64,000 bases of DNA, from contig NW_023365762.1 of NCBI RefSeq assembly GCF_000003815.2, forward strand, positions 206,490 to 270,489. Direction: 5' to 3'. Source of the stretch: Branchiostoma floridae. Taxonomy: Eukaryota > Chordata > Leptocardii > Amphioxiformes > Branchiostomatidae. The notes under the pieces are model-generated. The model was not told where the DNA came from. It was given only the letters and a program-made list of their open reading frames with translations, and did no database searches. A program made the translations under genes and the position numbers. Below are positions 11,360 to 21,596 of this stretch, in pieces (position 1 is the first letter of the stretch; the number at the start of each line of letters is the position of its first letter).

Positions 11360-11590
11360 ATATTTGAGCTGCTGCTATCGTTCTGCTCGGTGAACGGTCT
11401 CCGCTGTACGGTGTGCCGCGCCCTCCTCAACACGCCCAGCCTGCAGGACCCAGACAGATACCAGCCCCAGATTCACCAGCGCCAGATTACGGAGCCCTTC
11501 TTCGCACTGGTGCACTGGGCGGGACAGTCTGTGGAGACCCACGACCAGGCACCGCTGTTTGCACTGGATCTGCTCAAGGAGATTTTTGAG
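11360..11590 (+). CDS. CIP2A: CIP2A exon, armadillo-type helices (77 residues)
   Basis: Acceptor TTCCGCAG, donor GTACAT, phase 0 at both ends. It encodes [15 protein letters not shown] at the start and [10 protein letters not shown] at the end, which match human VLELLLAFCSV and ALELFKEIFE. This is the most upstream exon recognised. Confidence 0.9.
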
Positions 11591-14500
11591 GTACATGTAA
11601 TTGGCAAGAAAACAGATGATTTATATATATTATATGATAGAGTCGATTCCATATTACCGAGAGGGTGTTTCTTGCCTTTTGTTCTAACATTTTGGAAATC
11701 TTTGTAACAATCTAACTGTGGTAAGTAACTCTTTAGAACTATTTATAACATCTATGTGACGTTGTAAATATTTCTATAGTATTCAAACATGTTAGAAACA
11801 TTTCTAACATCAAATAGATTATTTCTGTTTGTTTCTAAACTGTTAGATGCATCATTTGTGATCACATGTTCGAACATGGAAACAATATGATGAAACTAGG
11901 TCAGTTGGCTGGGAAGAGGGCAATTCACACATCCCTGCCAAGTGCAGGAAATTATGTCTGTCTGCCACCTTCTCACAAAAGACTCACCAGTGTATACTAA
12001 TAAGTAACTAAAGAAAATCTAAAAATACAAGAGCCAAACAAAGGACCAAGCTTAGCAGATTTGTTTATGGGGTCAATAAAAGTTTTTATGGAGGGAAAAA
12101 ATGACACAAAATGTTGGAACAATAACAAAAACACATAGTTGTTTGAAAATTGTTCTAAATAAAGAGATAATTATATCATTACTTTCCCAAATGTTCCAAC
12201 AAATATAAAAAGGTTCAAACATGTTTAAACTTTCATTTTGAAATGTTTGAACAATTTTGAACTTTAGTGACTGAAATGTTCTTTTACTCAAAATAGTTCA
12301 AACTTATTACAAAATTATTTAAAAACCATCTCGGTGACTTGGAATTGACTCTAGTGTAAAGAAACTTATCATTTTGCAGTGCTCCAAATACCCGCTTGCA
12401 CACTTGCAAATGCAACCGCATTTTGCTTGGCGCAACTTAATTTTGAACCTAGGTAGCACAGTGTGCAAGCTGCAGAAGTTTTGCAGTTGGAACGTCGCTT
12501 TTCCCTCACAATAACAACTGGACTCTGGCGTTTATCTAACATACTGCGTACTCTAATTCACTTTGACTTCTCCGTACCAACCTTTCACAGTCTGAGAAAA
12601 TTTAAGTTGTTTTCGGAACCAAATGTTCGCAGTGGCAGCAGGTGTGTTTGAAAAAAGTCGACAATTTGTTATCGGTATTGATGAGTTCATGTTACAGTTA
12701 TCAGCGTGAAAACCGTGAATATAAAAGTACATTGAAAAAAATCAGGAATTTTACAGTATATCTATATGTTTCTGTTTGTATCTGTTGAAGTTTGTTTCAG
12801 TTATTGTCTTCTTTATTTTCATTTATGTAATTATTACTCTTTCCAAGTAGGAGTTTATCAGTTAAAACTTCCTTAGTTTAGAATTTTATTCTTCTTTCAA
12901 TTCCAGGAAGTGATTGATTCCGGCCTGTCCGCCCAGCTGTCCCCCCGTACTGACGTGGTTGTGCCCATGGCTGTGGAACAGCTGACACCCCCCTGTGATA
13001 CAGATGGTTCGGTCCTGAAACTCAAGTGTCTGAAGACAGTCAAAGCCTTGGATGTTCTTCTTGATATCCTTTCAAATAGATGATCATAGAATGCCAATTT
13101 TGAAGTCAAAGATGCAAAAACTTTTGTATACAGTCACTTGTTTAACCATCCTGCAGCAAAACGTTGAACGCCTGCCGATATAATCTGTTCATTGCGAGTC
13201 GGTACAAGATCCGGTCTATTGATTTTTTTCATTAGGTCCATTTTTTTACCGATCCATCAAGAAAAAAATGGTTTTGTAACACTGTATGGGTATCCACCTT
13301 GAATTGAAACTCCATATACTGGTAGTATATACTATATGGCATATGATACTGAGGCATTCTGTAGCCTTAACTGGGCAATCATGTTGTATTGATGTGATTT
13401 GATGAGCCTTAACCCCCCCACTGCTATGTAATGATGAAGCCATGAAGCTGCAGGTAGCGGAGGCTGTGGATACAAAGGTGTGCAGCACACTACTGGAGCA
13501 TCAGTACCAACACAACAGGCTGGGCATGACTACTGGCCACTGTGGTATCGAGGAGGACTGGAGGTATATAAAAATACAACACAGTGTGCACATGTTCAGT
13601 GTTGGACAAGTCCACAAGGCCAATTGCCCAGGGCAAGTGAAAGTGCTGATTGGGCAAGCGCTTGTCCTACCCCACTTGGCAATTGGAAAAGTAAGATTTT
13701 TCCAGGACAAATGAATTTTAGAAAACTTGTCCAACACTGATGTTTGTATTCCGTATCACCCGAGGTACCAGCCCATGCAATCGTGGGTAGGATCGCCCGA
13801 AGGCCGTAGAGTGATCCGACCCAAATTATTGCGGTATGACACAAGCAAGTTTTCCCCGGTCAGACACGACTTGCCAGTACTTAACAAGCTATTGTCGGTC
13901 CAATAGAAAGGCACACACCCAGGGAATAATGGAACGGCTGAAGCCTACAATGTACCCGGATGGTACCCAGGCTACTGTCTGTACTGAATCATTTTTTGTT
14001 TGTACAGTGAAGCTGGAGTAGACCTGGTTCTCCACACCCTGGAACTGATGAGCAGGATCAAGACTTACGTGGCTAACATGGACATGATGTTCTACGAGAC
14101 ACTACAGGTAACTTCCCATTTCAGTTTCTTTCTTAAGTTTCAATGCTCGCATCAGTTTTGGGGTTCCCAGAGCATGTGATCTGTATAATCAAATCAACAT
14201 TTATTAAGTATGCCAAAATGCAGTTACTCAAGTTAAACTAGATATGATTTTGAAAACGGTCAGATGTTTCAGACAACCAACCAGTGTCTTTTGTCAGTGA
14301 CAATTTCGTGACACCGGATGGTTGTCTGAAACGTTTGAATGTTTCCAAAACTATATCCAGTTGCTTGAGTAACTGCTTTTTGGTATATTTTATTACCTGG
14401 ATGTCTAACCTTCATCGACATAAATGTCTACTCTGCCTCAGAAAAAGTATATATCATAATGGCATCAATCTAGTAAAGATGTTCTCAAAAGTATGTAAAA

Positions 14501-17500
14501 TTTGCAGCTCTAGTTTTGATACTTCATCATGTTGATACATAATATATTATGCTTTGATGAAAAAAGGTCTCAGATAGAAGTTTTTTGTTGACAGGACCAG
14601 AGACTTGTTGCATTCCTGGCCTTCTCCCTGACCAATGACACGAGAGCGAGGGTACAGCTGGCCCTCCGACTCCTGAACCAGGCGCTACCTCTTCCTGAGT
14701 TCCCTGCCATCATGTGAGTTTCCAAACCATTTTTTCAGCCCAATATGTTGTTGTTTTTTAGATGAAGAATATTGATTTTGATTATCGCACTGGTTTTAGG
14801 CACAGAAGTCAATCTGGAATATGCTGTATTTGCTCCCAAGCAAATCTTGGCCTTTCTAGTTGTTTATTTATTTAGAGACTAACCACATTTGTGGGAGTAC
14901 TGACACAACAGATGAATATGACCTTTTCTACACATGAACCCCTACACCAGACTGTAAGGTTCTTTAGGCACAACCAGGGAGTACTTACAACATTTCTGTG
15001 TCTGTCAGACACTCATAATCATCAGGGTTAGAATGACTGGTTCTGCTTCTCGCTGTTTCTTATAGCTGATGTAGGTGGCGCTGCAGCAGCTGTATATTCA
15101 TCATCATCCACTGCGTTCTGCCTCTACAGTCTTTGAAGAGTCCTGTAGTTGCATTCAGTCTTTCTTTATCTTTTTCCACTATGCTTTACATAGTTGTTTA
15201 CTAGAAGTAGTTTTATGCTTAACAGGTTTGCACTTTTCTTTTTCAAGGCTGGGAGACTCCATTGCAGCTTACAATGCCAAGCAAGCCACCGAGAGGAAAG
15301 TGTTAAACATCGGCAGCACGGAGCCACCGGGATCACCTGGTAAACTGCATTCTGGAAAGGCATCAGTCAACTACAACGGTACAGACGGGGGGAAGGCAAG
15401 GGGAAAGGGGTCCCCACAACGAGAGGGGAGTGTGGACACACTGATCGACAGAATGAACTCTGGTCTGGAGGTAAGTAAAGGGAATGGAGGGACCAAGTTT
15501 GATGTACATGTACATGTAAATGGCGGAAATGGTCGGCCCACGGGGTGCCATAAAAATATGTAATATACCGTCCAATACTGTTCCATTGTGATAAATAAAT
15601 TTTGTGATGCATTTCAGATTACAATTTAATGCTATTTTGCCAGTGCACAAACATTGATGAATTTAACTTGTAACATTATAAGCTACTGAATGCAATGAAG
15701 AAATTGTTCATTACTGTTAGATGTATCATACAATAGCTTTGTAACATGAAGCTTACACAAACTTTTTTTCATTTCATCATGTTCATGTCTCCCAACAGAT
15801 CAAGGATGTCAAAGCCTCAGAGATCATGGACCTCTACGAACACAAGCTGGCTTCTCTTGCTGTAAGTTTGGCAAAATATTTCTTAATGGCTAGGGCCAGG
15901 CCATACATGTACCTCAACAGATACAGAATGCCCCGTATTGTTTTGTAATTGTACATCTATACCAATTCCCAGATGTTGTACATGGTGCTGTAACATATGT
16001 CTGTTTGAGGCGTAAGTATTCAGATTCTTTTGAGCCACCTTTCTCCATTTGAGCGTCCATTTATTCAGTAATGTTGATTCTTGATGGTTCAAACTGAGGA
16101 GAACCACGTAAGTGTATGTCTGTTTGAGGCTTTATTTTTATTTGTCAGACAAAAGAGAGCCACCTGCAGGACCTGTTGGAGGCTAAACAGCTGGCACTGG
16201 CTCAGGCCGACAGACTCATCGCTCAGTACAAGTCCAGAAGGGCACAGTCAGAAGCTGAGGTAACATTCATAGCTTACATGTTGATGTTTTAGATGGCTTC
16301 CCTTTTTCAAGGAGGGTTTCAGCATGTAAAAATCAGCAAATATTAATAATATAACGCCTTGAAAGAAATGTTGTGTGTCCTGTTTTAGTCTTGAAAAAAA
16401 ATCTTTCTTTTCTTAGACTGAAATGCTTGAGGGCACTCTCTCTCTCTCTCTCTCTGGCCGGTTTAGCGTCCGTTCTTCCCTGTAGCAGGGGTTGGACGTG
16501 TCGTCAAGACGTTTTGGTTGAACTGCTGCCCTCCATCCATCATCTTGGCCTCCGGCAGCAAATCAAACACAGAACACGACTTGGCACTCATATTTTCAAT
16601 GTCAAACTCCATTTTGTGCATAATAGTTACAAATCTGGGGATACTTTCATCCTTCATTAGATAGGACAAACTTATAGTTTTGGGCCCACCCCCAACAAAG
16701 GGCTGAGGTCATAAGGTTTTTCTAGGGAAACACATTTTTTTTTCCAAGGCCTAAGCCAAGTATTCATTCCAGGAGAAACTGTTATATTGTAAATTGTAGC
16801 AGAATATTGTCCACCATTATCTTCTGCTTTGCAATGTCAACATTCAAAGTAGGTCTCCTTTTTTTTTCATGTCTGACTTACACCGTTTTATTTCCTAGGC
16901 CAGAAAACTGGCCTCCATGCTGCAGGAGTCGGAGCGGCGGTCGGAGTCGTACCGCGACCAGATTAACGAGCTGCGACTGGACAAGGAGAGACAGGCGGAG
17001 GACATGGAACAGCTGGTCGGGCAGAACAGCAAACTCCAGGCCATCGCTGAGGAGTACGAACAACTACAGGCTGCCTACGCAGAACAGATACAGAGGTGTG
17101 TGTGTGTGTCTGTGTGTGTGTGTGTTTGTGTGTGTGTGTGACAGAACAACAAACTCCAAGCCATCGCTGAGGAGTACGAACAACTACAGACTGCCTACGC
17201 AGAACAGATACAGAGGTGTGTGTGTGTGTGTGTGGGGTGTAGTGTGTGTGCGCGCGTGTGTGTGTGGGGGGGGAGGTGACAGAACAACAAACTCCAAGCC
17301 ATCGCTGAGGAGTACAAACAACTACAGGCTGCCTACGCAGAACAGATACGGAGGTGTGTGGGTGTTTGTGTGTGCGGAGTAGTGTGTGTGGGTGTGTGTG
17401 TGTGCGGGCACATGTGTGGGTGTGTGGAGGGAGGTGACAGAACAACAAACTCCAGGCCATTACTGAGGAGTACGAACAACTACGGGTCGCTTATGCAGAA

Positions 17501-19546
17501 CAGATACAGAGGTGTGTGGGTGTGAGTGTGACAGAACAACAAACTCCAGGCCATTGCTGAGGAGTATGAACAGCTACAGGCCGCGTACACAGAACAGATA
17601 CAGAGGTGTGTAGGTGTGTGTGTAGTATTTTTTTTTAACTTCCCCTAATGCTATTTCTGAACATGTAGACTGCTTAGTTTATATTCTTATACAAATACAG
17701 TTATGTTGTTTGGAGGTTGTTACCTAAATGTCTTGTGTTTTGTATTCCACAGGGTTGAGGCCTTGCAGAGGAGTGTGAATGCTCACATGGACGAGCAGAA
17801 GTCCCTCCGTGAGATGAACGAGATGCTGAGGAGACACAACGAGAGTCTCAAGAACCAGATCGAAGACGAGAAAAAGAGACTCACCAAGCAGCTCAAGGAC
17901 AAGGAGGTCAAACTAACAGGTAGTGTAACTCCCCCACACCCTCTTCCCTGCATGTATATATAAGGGCTCCTCCCTTGTGGTGTTGCCAAGAAAATTTTAC
18001 TGATACCACCAATTGGCCCTTCAATGCTTTCTAGGCCTCCTCCCTTGAAGTGTTGCCAAAACAAGATTACTTGTCAATGCTGTCACCAGTAGGCCCTTCA
18101 ATGCCTTCTAGGGCTCCTCCCTTGAGGTGTTGCCAAAAAAAGATGACTTGTTAATGATAACCACCAGTTGGCCCCTCAAGGCCTTCTACTTCCAGACTTC
18201 TTACTATGCATTTGTTGTTTGGCATAATTACTAGTAGTGGTAAATCATCTTAAGGCATAGCACACCAATTTTGTACAATAAGTACAAGCTATAAAAGACC
18301 AGACTTTAAGGTTTGATTCACTTGCACCTAGATGGACCTTTACTCTTTTCCATAAGTGCAATGGGTTCTTTAACGTCCTTGAGCTGTGGCTGTCTTCAAA
18401 CATGGGACCTCTGCTTTTATGTCGCGTCCAAAAGCACACTTGGTACTCATTTTAACCGTGAGTGCAGTGAGGAATAAATTGTGAAGTGACTTTACCAACG
18501 GCAAGGGCACAACATTGGGGCTTGCAAGGTATTCAAATCCAGAACCTTTCTAAAGGTGGTATCTCACTGCACTTTGGTCAAGCTTGCGTCATTGCAAGAT
18601 TCGAAAGATACTCAATGAATTTCAGAGATAAAGAAGAAATTTTCTTACTTGTTGTGTATTTTGTCGTCTTCTAAGTCATATTTCTACGTATTACACAATG
18701 TCTAAATTATAAAAAAATCAATAACAATTAAGTAACCCGGCAGTGACACAAGTTAGACGCAAGTGCAGTGAGATACTGGTACCACCTTATACGTCATCAT
18801 CCCTAATCACAAGACTACCTTTGACAATGCATCTATAGACTGTGTATGTTATGTTTGTGTTTTAGCCCACTGTTACAACCAGGGTTTCTCTTACAGAGGA
18901 GAAAGACAAAGTGCGCACTCTGGAACACGAGAAGGAAGACTTGGAAACCGCTGTCGATAAGTACAGGAATGAGCTGACCAAACTGGAACAAGTCAAGAAG
19001 GAGACTGTCAAAAAGGTGGGTCAGGATGGAAGTGTTGTAGGGTTTGGTTTGGTACTTTCATGAAAGGAAAATGGAATAAAAAGAATGGCCTGCATTTTAA
19101 AACATTTAACAGATACAATATTCTATGCTGATGTTCTATGCTTGTGTCTTATGACCGTGTTCTACAATTGTGCGGACGTTGCATACTCTTGGTTTACATT
19201 TCATGCTCTACATGTGTAACTGGTAGTAATTACCAATTGTTTTCTAGGACCTGTTTATTTATTCATTTATTAGGATTCTCCATATTCGATGACGATATCT
19301 ATGGAGGGTGTGGCAGAACAGGTCGTTTGCAAGTTTTGAAATGCACACTGAGTCTCATGATAACTCATAATGTGTATCTACATTTTGTCTTAATAACAGT
19401 ACATGTATGTTCTTTTCTGTTTCTCCTAGTATGAGGCATCCATTGCGGAGAAGGATGCCCTGATAAAAACCCAGAAGGCAGAGCTGGATAAAAATGCCCA
19501 GATTGTTGCTATGATTCACAACATCAGTGCAGGAGTCAAGTCCTGA
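11360..19546 (+). CDS. CIP2A: CIP2A homologue (inhibitor of protein phosphatase 2A), C-terminal 581 residues
   Basis: Exons: 11360-11590, 12907-13063, 13422-13563, 14008-14107, 14595-14713, 15248-15470, 15799-15861, 16149-16259, 16899-17095, 17753-17919, 18897-19015 and 19430-19546 (stop TGA). Together they are 1746 bp, one continuous frame, with all phases compatible. The product aligns throughout with vertebrate CIP2A (KIAA1524) as remembered: [54 protein letters not shown] and the terminal [11 protein letters not shown]. Vertebrate CIP2A has an N-terminal armadillo-type domain that dimerises and a C-terminal coiled coil. It binds PP2A B56 subunits, and with TOPBP1 it acts in mitotic DNA-break tethering (family knowledge). 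Here the end of the armadillo domain and the whole coiled coil are present. About 320 N-terminal residues are not seen, so the first exon is missing, too diverged, or misassembled. Confidence 0.9.
11638..12353. mobile_element. 716-bp DNA transposon with 27-bp terminal inverted repeats in a CIP2A intron
   Basis: The left end TAGAGTCGATTCC and the right end GGAATTGACTCTA are inverted repeats. Similarity extends inward to the ACCGAGA and TCTCGGT segments. TA at each border fits a TA target site. The interior is AT-rich with repeated GTTCNAACATG-like words and no coding capacity. Confidence 0.65.
12907..13063 (+). CDS. CIP2A: CIP2A exon ending at an AT-AC donor
   Basis: Acceptor TTCAATTCCAG. It encodes [14 protein letters not shown] through [10 protein letters not shown] and ends after one base of a codon. 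No usable GT donor follows; the next bases are ATATCCTTTC, the U12-type 5' splice site. Read on without splicing, the frame stops at TGA 13081. Confidence 0.85.
13064..13421 (+). other. CIP2A: U12-type AT-AC intron in CIP2A
   Basis: The intron begins ATATCCTTTC at 13064 and ends AC at 13420-13421. The branch sequence CCTTAAC lies at 13407-13413, about 9 bases from the 3' end. All three elements match the minor (U12) spliceosome consensus. Splicing here joins ALDVLL to VLCNDEAMK, in line with vertebrate CIP2A VIEVML-TFCADEVLK. No GT-AG pair was seen that gives this join. Confidence 0.85.
13150..13310 (+). mobile_element. MITE family A right-end fragment inside the AT-AC intron
   Basis: Carries GAACGCCTGCCGATATAATC, the AGGTCCATTTTTT segment and the AAGAAAAAAATGGTTTTGTA segment in the same order as the complete copies at 19667 and 20552. 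Confidence 0.6.
13422..13563 (+). CDS. CIP2A: CIP2A exon after the AT-AC intron
   Basis: Encodes [11 protein letters not shown] through [20 protein letters not shown] corresponds to human QCTSLIEQQF. It ends AG in phase 2 with donor GTATAT. Confidence 0.88.
13597..13739. mobile_element. 143-bp MITE with hAT-like CAGTG ends
   Basis: Begins CAGTGTTGGACAAG and ends CTTGTCCAACACTG, a 14-bp perfect terminal inverted repeat. CAGTG...CACTG ends are typical of hAT elements. No clean 8-bp target duplication was seen. It lies in a CIP2A intron. Confidence 0.65.
14008..14107 (+). CDS. CIP2A: CIP2A exon (33 residues)
   Basis: Acceptor TTTGTACAG, donor CTACAG|GTAACT; enters in phase 2 and leaves in phase 0. 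It encodes [18 protein letters not shown] and the downstream MMFYETLQ, matching the human segment that ends in FYKILQ. Confidence 0.88.
14200..14395. mobile_element. Foldback element, two arms of about 97 bp
   Basis: The segments around GTTTCAGACAACCAACC (left) and GGATGGTTGTCTGAAAC (right) are inverted copies. Similarity extends outward through GCAGTTACTCAAG and CTTGAGTAACTGC. It lies within the CIP2A intron after 14107. Confidence 0.75.
14595..14713 (+). CDS. CIP2A: CIP2A exon (end of the armadillo-type domain)
   Basis: Acceptor GTTGACAG, donor AT|GTGAGT, phase 0 in and phase 2 out. [17 protein letters not shown] and PLPEFPAIM match human DPRLITPLAFALTSDNR and PLPDFPALV almost residue for residue. 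Confidence 0.93.
15248..15470 (+). CDS. CIP2A: CIP2A exon with low-complexity linker
   Basis: Acceptor CTTTTTCAAG, donor GTAAGT. It starts [12 protein letters not shown] (human LGESIAANNA), continues through a glycine/serine/lysine-rich linker, and ends [12 protein letters not shown] (human EELIEKLQSGM). This is the junction between the folded domain and the coiled coil. Confidence 0.92.
15799..15861 (+). CDS. CIP2A: CIP2A exon (21 residues)
   Basis: Acceptor CCCAACAG, donor GTAAGT, phase 0 both sides. [20 protein letters not shown] corresponds to human CDVRISDIMDVYEMKLSTL. Confidence 0.92.
16149..16259 (+). CDS. CIP2A: CIP2A exon, start of the coiled coil
   Basis: Acceptor TTTGTCAG, donor [26 protein letters not shown] and [16 protein letters not shown] are nearly identical to the human protein, the best conserved block of the gene. 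Confidence 0.94.
16899..17095 (+). CDS. CIP2A: CIP2A exon, coiled coil; its 3' end is tandemly copied into the intron
   Basis: Acceptor TTTCCTAG; ends CAGAG before GTGTGTG. It encodes [18 protein letters not shown] through [15 protein letters not shown]. The downstream intron repeats the last 70 or so bases of this exon four more times, each with the same CAGAG|GTGTG junction. The first donor gives the phase (2) that fits the next exon. Confidence 0.88.
17096..17610 (+). repeat. Exon-derived minisatellite: four extra copies of the exon 3' end with its donor
   Basis: Copies end at 17215, 17353, 17511 and 17605; the true exon ends at 17095. Each holds ACAACAAACTCCA, GAGGAGTA, GAACAGATAC and GAGGTGTG, separated by TG-rich runs of variable length. 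Distances between junctions are 120, 138, 158 and 94 bp. Confidence 0.92.
17753..17919 (+). CDS. CIP2A: CIP2A exon, coiled coil
   Basis: Acceptor TATTCCACAG, donor ACAG|GTAGTG, phase 2 in and phase 1 out. [20 protein letters not shown] and [20 protein letters not shown] show regular heptads. Confidence 0.9.
17960..18190. repeat. Minisatellite, three units of 70-77 bp
   Basis: The words GGCTCCTCCCTTG, GTGTTGCCAA and GGCCCTTCAATGC recur three times in order inside a CIP2A intron. Confidence 0.85.
18244..18470 (-). mobile_element. Interspersed repeat, second copy at 44105-44320
   Basis: Read on the minus strand it carries GGTCCCATGTTTGAAGACAG, CTCAAGGACGTTAAAG and GGTGCAAGTGAATCAAA. These match the plus-strand block at 44105-44320. 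It is probably a SINE or LINE tail; the class is not certain. Confidence 0.6.
18551..18789. mobile_element. MITE with GGTGGTATCTCACTGCACTT ends
   Basis: The left end TAAAGGTGGTATCTCACTGC and the right end GCAGTGAGATACTGG...CCACCTTA form an imperfect terminal inverted repeat, with TA at both borders. It lies in the CIP2A intron before 18897. Confidence 0.7.
18897..19015 (+). CDS. CIP2A: CIP2A exon, coiled coil
   Basis: Acceptor TTTCTCTTACAG, donor [32 protein letters not shown] matches human EEKIKTLQKEREDKEETI. Confidence 0.92.
19430..19546 (+). CDS. CIP2A: CIP2A terminal coding exon and stop
   Basis: Acceptor TTTCTCCTAG. It encodes [18 protein letters not shown] and [14 protein letters not shown], then TGA at 19544-19546. 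Human CIP2A ends with ELNKHSHMIAMIHSLSGGK and a short tail; the lancelet tail is shorter. Confidence 0.93.
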   Translation, partial: YEASIAEKDALIKTQKAELDKNAQIVAMIHNISAGVKS

Positions 19547-19666
19547 GAGCGATGCCATACTCGTGAACCTAGATGCAAGCGCAGTGTACATTCCAGTATT
19601 CCATTATATGTGTCTGTGTGTGAGATGATGTGCCTTTCTATATGGAGTCCCAAGATGTATGGACAC

Positions 19667-20121
19667 TAGGGGTGGGTACCGGTACAGAAAATTTCATTTC
19701 ATCTATTTCATTTATTTGTTTACCCAGGAACAACATAAAATTCAGGTCTGGTTCAGGTTCTGACGATCTAATTGTCTGAGAAAACTTGTGAATGAGCAAT
19801 GCTCAAAAACAATGGTCCATTTCTTTACAAATGAATCTGTTTTGTGGAGTATCTAACTCCCACTGGCATTTTAAAATCCTATCTTGATGTAAACAATGCT
19901 AAGTTTGACTATAGAAACTTGGTAGAAATGACTTAAAACTCTACTCCGCTCTTGTTATCTTATTGGACTGGCAAGCTGCGAAACATTTGAACGCCAGCTG
20001 ATATAATGTATTCATTTCCTAATCGGTCCAGGTTCACTGATTCTTTTTTCAGGTCCATTTTTCTTTCGGACCGGTTCAACAAGAAGAAAAAAAAACCGTT
20101 TTGTACTGGTACACACCCCTA
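19667..20121 (+). mobile_element. Complete MITE family A copy, 455 bp
   Basis: Starts TAGGGGTGGGTACCGGTAC and ends GTACTGGTACACACCCCTA, imperfect terminal inverted repeats bordered by TA. There is no coding capacity. Confidence 0.8.
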
Positions 20122-20551
20122 TTTTGTGCCATGGGAATTGATCTCTAGAAGTGCTCTTAGAATACACCATACACAACTGTTACTCATGTTCCCCTCTCCA
20201 TTCCCTGGCTATGTACTAACAAGAAGTATTACATTAAATGAGCATGCCTTAACTTGATGGATAGTACAGATGAGGTTAAGTAGAGTTCTGGAGCCATTGG
20301 TCCTCAAATGACTCATTTGGGATCTCGTGATTGACGAGTCAAGAAGTCCCACTCTATACTTCATTAAGTCCTCCTTAAGTCCCTATAAGACAGATCTATT
20401 CATTAAGGGCATGGAAAGGTCACCTTGTGAGGTCACTCCATATGGGCATTTCTCTGCCTTTGTGTAAGAAGATGTATATCTTAAGATTTTGAGAGACTTT
20501 GATGTTTTTGTCGTCATGATGTTTTCAGAATGGTGTAGAGTGTATAGTAGT

Positions 20552-21009
20552 TAGGGGTGGGTACCGGTACAGAAAATTCAAGTACAGGTATGGTTCAGGT
20601 CCAGAGGATCAGGTCCAAGTCTATACCTGAACCTGGACCTGTACCTGACTGCCTGTGAAAACCTATGTGGTAGCGGCCGCGATAGACATGCTGTCATCTT
20701 TGACTTGTGTACATAATTGGAGACTGAAAATTTCAGGGTAGACTGAAAGTGTTCATCTCGAGACCACATCTCGAGACCAAGTTTGACTATCGAAATTTGG
20801 TAGAAAAAACTATAAACTCCTCTGTACTCCGCTTTTTTTATCTTATTGGTCTGGTAAGCCCACAAACGTATGAACGCCTGCCAATATATATAATCTTCAT
20901 TTTCCTCGGTCCAAAATCTGGTCAATTTTGATCAATTCCATTTTTTTCACCAGTCCAACAAGAAAAAATGGTTTTGTACATTGTACTTGGTACACTGTAC
21001 CCACCCCCT
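20552..21009 (+). mobile_element. Complete MITE family A copy, about 458 bp
   Basis: Starts TAGGGGTGGGTACCGGTAC and ends GGTACACTGTACCCACCCCC. It is the same length and internal order as the copy at 19667 and sits 430 bp downstream of it in the same orientation. Confidence 0.8.
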
Positions 21010-21596
21010 GATAACTTATGGTAATGTTATGTAGGAATTGTAAATACAAATATAGTGTACTTTTCTTGCACGTCTTCACATTGTGTATGTTTGAAACTCT
21101 TTCATTATTGATATCTATACATCTATCTTCTGTATAATACTTGTATATCCTGTTGCAGATAATATTGTATCTTTGCTCTCTTTTTAATGGTAATAAACAG
21201 TTTTGGCATTCCATTACTTACATAGGAATACTGAATATTTGTAATACCATGAACATGTTTTGCATACAAATTTGCAACTATGAAATGTCAATACTCTTGT
21301 AGTATCCAGTATTTGATCATTCCAATCTTCAAGATTTTGTATTGAATTATCAATTCCTTCCAATGACCAAAAATTAATGAAATCATTGGTCCAATACTCT
21401 TTGAAATATATTTATATTATTCTGTAGTAATATCTGTCTCATATCTGGGAATGAATGTGGTTTGGATTTTAGTATGTTTATTAACATGAAATAAACTTCT
21501 TTTTGACCAGTGGTTCTGTTTATTGAAATATTCTCTTCAAAATTGTGCAATTTATTTGAAGCAAAGTCATTTTGTTATGCCGCGAGACATCAAGAA

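Larger units (their letters stand above)
19547..21500 (+). terminator. CIP2A: Probable CIP2A 3' untranslated region and polyadenylation signals
   Basis: The first AATAAA hexamers seen downstream of the stop are at 21192-21197 and 21490-21495. If the first is used the 3' UTR is about 1.65 kb and contains two complete family A MITEs. An earlier non-canonical signal is possible. Confidence 0.4.

Noticed and set aside
16963-17460. 165-residue minus-strand open frame
   Set aside because: It is the reverse of the CIP2A exon copies and TG repeats; the product is repetitive H-T and exon antisense.
17145-17605. Intronic exon copies in CIP2A as alternative cassette exons
   Set aside because: Each copy has an ACAG before it, but the preceding tract is TG-rich rather than pyrimidine-rich. 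A 71-base insert would also break the frame. They are better explained as duplicated donors.
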